Source of the DNA: Diphasiastrum complanatum
Taxonomy: Eukaryota; Streptophyta; Lycopodiopsida; Lycopodiales; Lycopodiaceae
NCBI GenBank assembly: GCA_029204225.1
Contig: CM055107.1
Coordinates: forward strand, 48,122,585-48,186,584
Reading direction: 5' to 3'
Length of the DNA: 64,000 bases
Both the position numbers and the translations under genes were made by a program. Of this stretch, positions 57,401 to 64,000 are shown piece after piece (the first letter of the stretch is position 1; every line of letters starts with the position of its first letter). Under the pieces are notes generated by a model. It saw nothing but the letters and a program-made list of their open reading frames with translations. It was not told the DNA's origin and made no database searches.

Positions 57401-57523
57401 CACAACTATATCCATTAGCTCATTCAACTCTAGTAAAGACTCCATCCTCACTTTCCAAGTTGAATAGTTTGTAGAGTTTAACCTCTCTTTAGCTTCCAAC
57501 ATGATTCCACCATTGGATGTCAT
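54449..57523 (-). CDS. 1024-residue Gag fusion: copia Gag with CCHC knuckle and a novel C-terminal extension
   Basis: Uninterrupted frame from an ATG at 57523 to just before the PPT. Residues 1-230 are a copia Gag (UBN2-like: STWKVRMESLLELNELMDIV, SEAWNALKKIYESKSTSRVL), closely similar to copia A Gag. A nucleic-acid-binding CCHC knuckle CFYCGVKGHFANEC lies near residue 243. Residues about 270-965 have no similarity I recognise: no D-S-G protease site, no DDE integrase, no YVDD. Features there include a repeated pair GATIKRE/GASIKRE, an echo of LDPLDLEDG as LHPLDLGDG, and a possible metal pair CKSCGG. The last about 55 residues (NSEASYMD ... ILKLEQSSVV) match the 3' tail of copia E. The lack of stops over 3 kb in an AT-rich element implies recent selection or very recent origin. 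Gag should form particles that package its RNA; the tail function is unknown. Confidence 0.9.
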   Translation of the reverse strand: MTSNGGIMLEAKERLNSTNYSTWKVRMESLLELNELMDIVVGIEERPLILQEQLNFDRRAKRALHIIKMNVTNELLKEVGKCTSSSEAWNALKKIYESKSTSRVLTLRRQIFQSCQREGESAHSFVLKVKSLNDDLACIDESIKDGELVQVMLNGLLDEHSNLVQCFAIQKSLPSVNDLQEILVAEEHRLQAKGGGASTQGGDEEALFTKGKFKGKWSKQGSLEHGKHSSSLQSRKQDKSKFKCFYCGVKGHFANECHKKQNARSRLRSNVLLGDDNCCANLASFGESMVNFLDPLDLEDGLVLPTSQMESCGAKLVSCLNSSTHRFSSLGGSSMELDGKCKNGKGKEGANFINGVDEDSSLEVIVANDLFVHMEKDGDAKCHSLQEDGCSSNSFHIDVCNHVGKDDGALSMLEGNGSFTSFCDKVICATSGVTFLHKKSRSKVSIMRLGEGDHKSKGREVCEVFKVGCTLNDVFMNDSEEESLSYDSLPKSLSRSSCLKRESTSITLMLKVLRILFLASNIQESSTSYGATIKREVSNFCGASIKRESCEGKGNGRVVLGKIQSMDLTSLHQLKAFYDCGGLFIHGQDGKRLVEEDYMEQLKWQLLQGKGDIIGELIEVCYELKRAVLIRFDTHLHLLYFMLNGNVGIYLLVYDGGIVFTNYSEGSNLSIDEILWDLNHVFEREYLQSFRSEDVHICKIFDVLLEDQEVDLGLLHQHQETSGNSKLVKSIKEETNGQGILDLFLQVLEGSSKVFGAARKCLLTLPHLPNLMYEHCYVNVLKLSNFNKTSSIVLHPLDLGDGIVIIAGLYDQVHEFIQILKGIEVVNMFSFEQSSRSSILVLANWQLVDIVGSSVVCKSCGGTSSISSSGFGHSNGVGNTSFWHSFTQRLSWIEDLQRQGGDGSSFMEIHVAFTICIVKCGGGMQTLVDHFHLQLVCCYFIEKPEMDTWRNSLIEILCSFTCTIFMILCKIDVRNSEASYMDTIIYINYVVSYFVHIRILEKRSILMMEIILKLEQSSVVKLAS

Positions 57524-58684
57524 GATGCTAAAATCTTATTGTGTCCTTAGGCTCTGTTCTAATGCACCTAGCACTCTCCTTTCTCTCAATAAATGAAGAA
57601 GGAGAAGATCTTAAAAGATTTAGAACCCTAAATGACCTCTATCTTGAAACTATTTGGCTTTCAAGCATAGAAAGGAAGATTGAAACACATGCAACACTTT
57701 GCACACACTAAGAATGGATTACAAACTCAAACCAACCTGAACACACTCTTGCTTAAGCTCTCAAACTTTCCAGCAAGTGACCAAATCAAGTTATGGTGTG
57801 AAGAGTTACTTGCATTCTTAGAAAATACCCAAAACTAGGATGCCAAGATTACCTAGTAATGAACAAACTTGATCAACATATGATCAACACACTAAGATAT
57901 TGATTCAACCTGTAAAACCACATGTAAACCACACTTCTAAAAGTTTATAAACTCCAGCAAGTGATAAATACAAGATTTAGAGGTGAATGAATGAGCACAC
58001 TTAGTGAATCACAAGACTAGCTTCACTATCTTGTCAAATCTTGGTGTTTAGATGTAGATCTAAGATCACTTCACATGAGAATGTTCCTCAACCTGTTAAG
58101 AACCTGAAAACACACTTGCATAATGGTTAACACCTTCCAGCAAATGCTCCAATCAAATTACATAAGGAGAGTTACTTACATGCTCAACAAAGTACACCAA
58201 AAATTATGCCAAAATTGATGACAATCTTTACAATATGCTCTTCACAATGGAGCTTACAATATGTTCACCCAAAAAAGGGGATCTTTCATCCAAATGGGAG
58301 CTTTGCTCAGCCTTTAGGAGAATTACAACTCACTCAAAAGAGCATTTGTCATCCACTTAAGGAGAAGTTTCATCCACTTAAGGAGAGTGTTCATCCAAGA
58401 ATGGAGATTGTCAACAATAGGATTGAAAAGAACATTGTTAGTATTGAATATGCACAAGCCTCACAATCACAAATGATTAGGTGTTATGATCTGATCCAAA
58501 ATAGTTTCTTTTCAGCCTCTGATCTTCAATAGACCTGAAATATGCTTTTGATCCACAAGTTCAACTCACAAAACAAAGGTTAGTAAGATTTGATCAACAA
58601 AGCAATGCAAAATCATGCTAGAACTTGATCAAACATCCAAATATCACCAAAAATGGAATACTTACTGTAAATAGAAGCCAACCA
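57524..58684 (-). other. 5' leader of the gag-only element
   Basis: About 1.16 kb untranslated leader between PBS and gag, likely holding packaging and dimerisation signals. A short direct repeat, CATCCACTTAAGGAGA, occurs twice around 58350-58387 with a third partial copy. Short ORFs on the other strand are not convincing. Confidence 0.7.
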
Positions 58685-58696
58685 GCTCTGATACCA
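58685..58696 (-). promoter_or_regulatory. Primer binding site of the gag-only element
   Basis: TGGTATCAGAGC on the minus strand, a perfect initiator-Met tRNA complement, directly next to the LTR end. Confidence 0.93.
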
Positions 58697-59343
58697 TGTG
58701 AAAAATACAGATCCTAAGTGGATCTAAACTCCAAGATCATTGGCTTGAATGCTTGCACTCCAAACTACATAAGCTAGGAATTGGCAACACATTCTATGCT
58801 ACCTAGAATGCAAAGAACTTGATCAAAAAGCATTTATCACAAATGGAAACTTCCATAAACATCAAGTGCGGCCCAAAATAGCATTATACAGTCCATAATA
58901 CATCAGCCTACCACTTTTGGAAAGCACCTAAGATCATACACACAAAGCTTGAACTCAATCACTACACAATGCCAACAATGGAAGGAGAACCCAATAGAAA
59001 AATCTCTCATTAAGCAAATGAATACAATGGATCTGCTCCAACCTGTTTCTCCACGGCCTACCTGCTATATATAGCTGAGAGAGATGACTCTCTCTCCTCT
59101 CTCTAGACCCTCCTTACCTAAAATATGCCCTATATAGGTAAAATTGGCATATATGTCCAAAATACATGAAAATGGACTCATTTCGAAGGTCTTGAAGTTT
59201 GACACTTCTTCATACTGAAAAAATACACTTACTAAAAATATCTAGACCTGTTTCACACGTGTGAAAAGTCAGATCCTAAACTATGTGCCATTTTTAGCAA
59301 TTTTGGCCTAAAACTAGACAAGGAAATGTTGACAATTTTCACA
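58697..59343 (-). repeat. 5' LTR of the gag-only element
   Basis: 647 bp, same length and apparently the same sequence as 53789-54435. Palindrome TTTCACACGTGTGAAA at 59251-59266. Confidence 0.95.
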
Positions 59344-59348
59344 GTATG

Positions 59349-59780
59349 ACGCCGGACAGTCAGCAAAATGGACAGCCAATCGATGGAGAAATCCATTGAA
59401 GATGGCAAGGTAGTAGGGCACTGGGCAACAACTAGCAAAATCCACACACAAGCTGAGGAAAATGGAGAAAATTGCTAAGAATGGTGATGAAGTAGGGCAC
59501 TGGACAGCCTCCAATCAATTCACAAAATGGGCAGAAAATCAGTGGAGAAAATGGACGAAAGTGATGGGGTAGTAGGGTGTTGGACAACCTCTACTAAATC
59601 TGAAAAAATGATTGAAATCTGATGAAAAAATTGACAAAAGTGATAGGTTAGTAGGGCGCTGGACAGCCTCTACTAAATCTGAAAAATTGATGGAAATCTA
59701 ATGAAAAGAACGACGAAAGTGATGGGTTAGTAGGGTGGTGGACAGCCTCTACTAAATATGAAAAAGTGGTGCACATGAAA
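59349..59780. repeat. Leader tandem repeats, right of the nested element
   Basis: Five or six imperfect units of roughly 65-75 bp built on GTAGGGCGCTGGACAGCCTC, TACTAAATCTGAAAAA and ATGGAAATC. Continuation of 53560-53783. Confidence 0.75.
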
Positions 59781-59782
59781 GT

Positions 59783-59794
59783 GCTCTGATACCA
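59783..59794 (-). promoter_or_regulatory. Primer binding site of the host gypsy-like element
   Basis: The minus strand reads TGGTATCAGAGC, preceded by TTCGTAACT. With the repeats, gag-like and protease frames to its left, it marks the 5' side of a minus-strand element spanning about 50.6-59.8 kb. The LTR itself would begin near 59795; a second LTR was not recognised. Confidence 0.7.
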
Positions 59795-60430
59795 AGTTAC
59801 GAATGCAACCACAACTGATCTAGAGTTAAGCTATGAAAGCATCACATAAGCAAGACTTAACCCTAGAAAGCAAGAAAAAGAGATTAAGGAGACTACAGAG
59901 AGAGATCAATATCATCAGCTGAGTAACAAACGACACTAATTCCCTACTTCTAGCTGGGAGGGATAATAGTGCACTCTCCAAGAAGGCCCCCACTCTCCAG
60001 TAATATGTCCAAATGTCCAAATAATGAATAATAAGGCCCAAGGCCAACCATATAGTCTAAGTGTCAATAAAAAAAAGGGCCCAAGGCCCGCCTATGCATA
60101 AAGTAAAGTAAATATAAATGGACGTGGTGAATGTAATGAGCTGAGTCCATAACTATATTGATCATGAATATTCATGAATCCATGTCAATTTTAAAATTTC
60201 AAAATGACAGACATATTTTGTGGTCATAGTAACCCATTGCAATAAACTATCATGAAATGAAGATCACCTATTTGTAGGCAAAATTATCTCATATACAATT
60301 CGTAGTCATTTTAAATCCCAATATGCAATCATAGTTATGCGATTATCAAAACTGTAATTGCTTTTGTGGTGGTGATTGATTTATGTAAGCTCTTGCAACT
60401 TTTTCACCATTATGGCATGACCTTTAATAT
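59795..60430. other. Probable LTR of the host gypsy-like element and flanking sequence
   Basis: No gene. The LTR side of the PBS begins here; its outer end and TG/CA borders could not be fixed. Confidence 0.3.
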
Positions 60431-60444
60431 ATAATACCACAACG

Positions 60445-60780
60445 TTCTTTTTTTATTTTGATTGTGATGTATGTTGATGATTTGATTATTAATGCATATA
60501 ATCAAAGATTTGGTGAATATTGTGAAAACATATCTATGTAATTAGTTTGATACAATAGACTTGACCTTATGCACTACTGCTTGCAAGTTGAATATGGCGA
60601 CATGCGCAAGGTATCAAACTTACATAGACTATGCATGTAAATTGCTCAATATGTTCCATATGGAGGCATGCAAGCAAATGAATACACCTATCGAGGTTTG
60701 TGATAAATTGCCTATATTGGACTATACATCTCTTGTAGATATCACTTTGTATATCAATTACTATGCAATTTGATCTATAG
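60445..60780 (+). pseudogene. Copia reverse transcriptase fragment
   Basis: The plus strand gives LIVMYVDDLII (about 60455-60490), the reverse transcriptase active-site box. After frame changes it gives LMHYCLQVEYG-like sequence and then LLNMFHMEACKQMNTPIEV and LVDITLY (60630-60760), the order seen at the C-terminal end of copia reverse transcriptases (LMHYFLG.E ... LLKKF.M..CK...TPME). Heavily broken, with no neighbouring domains. Confidence 0.75.
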
Positions 60781-60789
60781 AACAATAAC

Positions 60790-61600
60790 AAGACTACAAA
60801 TTAGTTTATTTTTTAGGTTGGTGAGTCCACTCATGATGTCTTCTTCTCAAGATTATTGAAACACAACAAAATAAATTTTGAGGTATGTCAAGAGTACATC
60901 TGAACGGTTCATTGTATGTTAGTGAAAATAAGTAGCCCAAGTTACAACACTATTGTTAACTAGGGAAGCAACATGGCGATCAAAGGTTAATTGAAACTAG
61001 GTAGCTAGCAAGGCATAGTTGGTCAATTGCACCAAGCTAAAAATAAGCGTGTAGAGATGTTGAAAAGGATCTATTTACGACAATCCATGAGAGTGTAACC
61101 ATTCATCTACATTTAAACATTGTAGCACCCTAACCCCTCTTATCCTAAGGTTAGGAACTTACAGAGTCTAGGACAATTGGATTGATGTTTGTAATGGATG
61201 GGTTTGATAGATCAAATGATGGGTTTTCATTGGTTTGATCCATTGGGGTTGCTTGTGTGTTTTCTTATTATGCAAATACAATAACAAGTAATTCCAATTA
61301 GAATGATAGAAATGCTTCAATTCTTACATAATCCAATGCAAATAAAAGCATTTACTTCTACTCATTCAATACTTATTGTTTGTAAACTCAATCCAAGCCT
61401 ACTGCAAGCTCAATCCAAGCTTAAGAGAAAACTACACCAAGCAATTTCCTATTTTTGCCTCAACCCAAAGCAAAAATCAAAACAAATTTTTATGTAAACT
61501 TCAATTAACTACTTCAAGTTCATGTTTATATAAAGTTCTCATTCCAATTCCAATTCCATTTCCATTTGTCATTTCAAATTCAACAGAAATTTTCACATTT
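60790..61600. other. No recognisable gene
   Basis: Between two copia relics. It may include the leader of the following element; no LTR border was found. Confidence 0.35.
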
Positions 61601-61622
61601 CTCACTTTCCGTCAAGAATCAT

Positions 61623-64000
61623 GTTTCTGAAGTCAAAGCTGAATAGTGCCCGAATGGAGCAAGGAGAGCACGTTCAGACGTACATGACCAGAATCAAGAC
61701 AATGAGGGATGAACTGCATTCTATTGGTGACGCATACATGATGTGGAGCTGGTGCACAATGCATTGTGTGGCATTGCAGAACCCTATTGGATGTTTGTGA
61801 GCGGAATAGCATCAAGGGAAAGATTGCCAACCTTTGACGAGCTCATAGGAATCTTGATGCAGGAAGAGCAATGGCGAGAAATGGTGAAAGCTAGACGTCA
61901 AAATACTGACGATCAGGCAATTGCGACACGCCAAAAACAAGGCAAGGGCAAGGGAAGAAGAACTCTAAACATCAATTTGCCAAGTCTCAGGATCTTCCAG
62001 TAAAACTGAAAAGAAAGACAAGTGCTTCCATTGTGGTGAAAAGGGCCATTGGAAAAGTGAATGTCACAAATTCCTGGCAGAACAAGGCAAGGGGAAACCA
62101 AAACAAGTAGGTAACCTTGTCGATGAAGGTGAGATTGAAGACTCTAGCATCTTCATATCTGCATTGTCATCCAATCAAGATGATCAAGCATCGTATATTG
62201 ACTCGAGAGCCACAAGACACATGACAGGTAACAAGAATTGGTTCAGTAGTTTGAAAGTGTCGGATAATGGAACATCCGTTTCACAAGCAAATGGTGAGGT
62301 GTGCAAGATCAAGGGATAGGCATCGTTTCAATCCAACTACCTGATGGCAAAAGTAGGATGATTAGGGAGGTACTTTACGTACCAGGTTTGAAGAAAAATC
62401 TACTTTCTATTGGAGTCATTACTGATCAAAAGTTGAAAGTAGAATTCGCCTATGATCGCTACTTTGTGAAGGATGTGAACCAAAAGTTCAAAGTTATTGT
62501 AGATGGAGTAAGGGAGCCCAATACAAAATTGTACAAGTTGAATGCTACAATTAAGGGGCAACATGGACTTGTATCGTCCATTCCATTGCAAACTGAGTTG
62601 TGGCATAAGAGGCTCGGTCACTTGAACTTAAGAAGCCTCAGTTTGATGAGGAAATTGGAGATGGCAACATGATTGCCTACTATAGAAGACCACTTGAAAT
62701 CGATGTGCGAATCATGTGTATATGGGAAGCAGCATCGAGAGAAGTTCAATAAAGGTGGTGAGGGCAAAGAACATCTTGGATTTGATCCACACAGATTTAT
62801 GTGGGCCTATGAGGACCATGTCCTTAGGTAAAGCCTTCTACTTCATGACCTTTATTGATGATATGTCACGTAAGACGTGGATCTACTTCTTGAAGAAGAA
62901 ATCAGATGCATTTGACAACCGCAAGAGCTTCAAAGCACTAGTCGAAAATCAGACAGGTAGGAAGATCAAAGTCCTAAGATCATATAGTGGAGGTGAGTAC
63001 AAGTCTAATGACTTCAATTATCTTTGTGATCAATGTGGGATTAAAAGACAATCTACGCAAGCTCATACTCCTGCTCTCAATGGTGTAACTAAGCACAAGA
63101 ATCGTACGATTGTGGAAAGTGCCAGATCTATGCTAGCTGAGATGAAACTACCAAAATATTTTTGGTTAGAAGCATGTAGTACGGCAGTCTATCTTCAAAG
63201 TAGAAGCCCTACCATTGCCATACCAAAGATAACACATGAGGAAGCATTCACAAAGAAGAAGTCAAAGGTGAACCACTTGCGAATCTTTGGATGTAAGGCC
63301 TTTGTACACGTTCCTAAGGAAGAGAGACGTAAACTTGATGTAAAAGCTATCAAGTGCATATTCCTAGGATATGATGATTGTGTGAAGGGCTATAGATGTT
63401 TTAATCTAGTGGAAAACAAAATCCATGTAAGTCGTGATGTTATCTTTGATGAGTCCAAGATGTATGAAGACGAGGATGCTGAGAAGATAGATACATCCAG
63501 TGGGAAAGATGGTATAGTGAGGATACCACTAGATGATGATCCATTCATTTACCTTCCAAGTGATGAAAAAGAGGATACATCTCAAGATACTACTACTCAA
63601 TCTCAAGAGATAGGTTGGAGAGGTAGGGACAAACCTTTTGGTGCAAGAAGGATTGAAGTTGCAGGTGACAAACGCAAGGAGAAGAATGTACCGTGAGATA
63701 CATTTTCACCAGGAAGCCGATCACCTGACAGGAAGCTCCCTAAGTGGTTTGAGAGATTGTTGGAGAGCCACGACATGGATGACTTTCCAGGATCATCTAG
63801 CCAGGGAGAGCTACGAAGATCAACAACAGAGAAGACACAACTTGAAAGGTATGAAGCAAATTATGCTCTCTTATCTACCATTATTCAAAGCAAAGAACCT
63901 TCGACTTATGGTGAAGCGAAGGATGATGACATTTGGGTCAAGGCCATGGGGGAAGAGATGGAGTCAATTGCTAAACATAACACATGGGACTTAGTAGGAC
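61623..64000 (+). pseudogene. Copia gag-pol, decayed, cut by the window end
   Basis: Gag LKSKLNSARMEQGEHVQTYM starts near 61623 in one frame and continues, after a shift near 61740, with a second Gag part to 62003. The knuckle CFHCGEKGHWKSEC (about 62025), protease IDSRATRHMTG (catalytic Gly replaced by Arg, about 62200), HHCC block (ELWHKRLGHLNLRS) and integrase follow. The integrase keeps the first Asp (HTDLCGPM) but has SYSGGEY instead of S/D-D-N-G-G-E-Y and GVTKHKN instead of the catalytic Glu. The frame 62716-63696 is open for 326 codons. Reverse transcriptase begins near 63870 (MGEEMESIAKHNTWDLVG) and is cut. A different lineage from families A and B; inactive. Confidence 0.87.

Larger units (their letters stand above)
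53789..59343 (-). mobile_element. Gag-only copia-type LTR retrotransposon with a long novel ORF (TR-GAG-like)
   Basis: 5555 bp, complete and young. The two 647-bp LTRs (53789-54435 and 58697-59343) look identical throughout, start TGTGAAAA and end TTTTCACA, and are flanked by a perfect GTATG duplication. The minus-strand PBS TGGTATCAGAGC (58685-58696) touches the 5' LTR and a purine tract (AAGAGGGAG, 54436-54444) touches the 3' LTR. The only long ORF is gag plus a large unassigned extension; protease, integrase, reverse transcriptase and RNase H are absent. Transposition must rely on enzymes from another copia family. It has landed inside the tandem repeats of a gypsy-like element. Confidence 0.95.

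Noticed and set aside
54449-57523. The 1024-codon ORF as a host nuclear gene
   Set aside because: It lies between LTRs, PBS and PPT, and begins with a copia Gag and CCHC knuckle.
58206-58532. 108-codon plus-strand ORF in the leader of the gag-only element
   Set aside because: Antisense to the element, arises over short direct repeats, and has no motif.

Overview
This window reads as intergenic DNA from a land plant with a large, repeat-rich genome. The clues are plant-type Ty1/copia and Ty3/gypsy retroelements primed by initiator-Met tRNA (TGGTATCAGAGC), CACTA (En/Spm) transposase fragments, an alpha-expansin gene with the two plant-typical introns, bHLH exons of the PIF type, and a degenerate TTTAGGG-like (CCCTAAA) tract. 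A gymnosperm or another large-genome lineage is a guess. No complete host gene is visible; almost everything is transposon sequence in different stages of decay.

Large-scale layout. Two big duplications organise the window. (1) An inverted duplication: bases 1 to about 12690 match the reverse complement of about 39061 to 50345, and the left arm runs off the window edge. Each arm has private insertions: a copia element at 7185-10998 only in the left arm, and insertions at 41173-43477 and 39152-39542 only in the right arm. A CACTA-type element also sits at different places in the two arms. (2) A direct duplication: 12755-18436 matches 32967-38285 in the same orientation. It carries a decayed minus-strand copia element (family B) joined to a piece of another LTR element. 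Between these lies a single-copy core (about 18440-32900).

The core holds a Ty3/gypsy gag fragment, an alpha-expansin gene cut short in its third exon (24345-25466, minus), a telomere-like tract (26080-26335), a decayed PIF-like bHLH gene (27192-28330, minus), an LTR remnant (30179-30990), and a CACTA transposase fragment interrupted by a 490-bp hAT-like element with a 7-bp target duplication (32094-32583).

Right of the inverted duplication (50.6-60 kb) is a minus-strand gypsy-like region with a gag-like ORF, a degenerate protease, a 192-bp in-frame tandem duplication and leader tandem repeats. Nested in it is the most striking object of the window: a young LTR element at 53789-59343 with apparently identical 647-bp LTRs, a perfect GTATG target duplication and one intact 1024-codon ORF. 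The ORF has a copia Gag with CCHC knuckle followed by about 750 residues I cannot assign, with no protease, integrase or reverse transcriptase. It looks like a gag-only, non-autonomous retrotransposon with a novel C-terminal extension. The window ends inside another decayed plus-strand copia element (61623-64000).

How the parts work together: the autonomous families needed to mobilise the gag-only element are related to the copia elements here (families A and E share LTR layout and 3' tail), but every pol gene visible in the window is broken.
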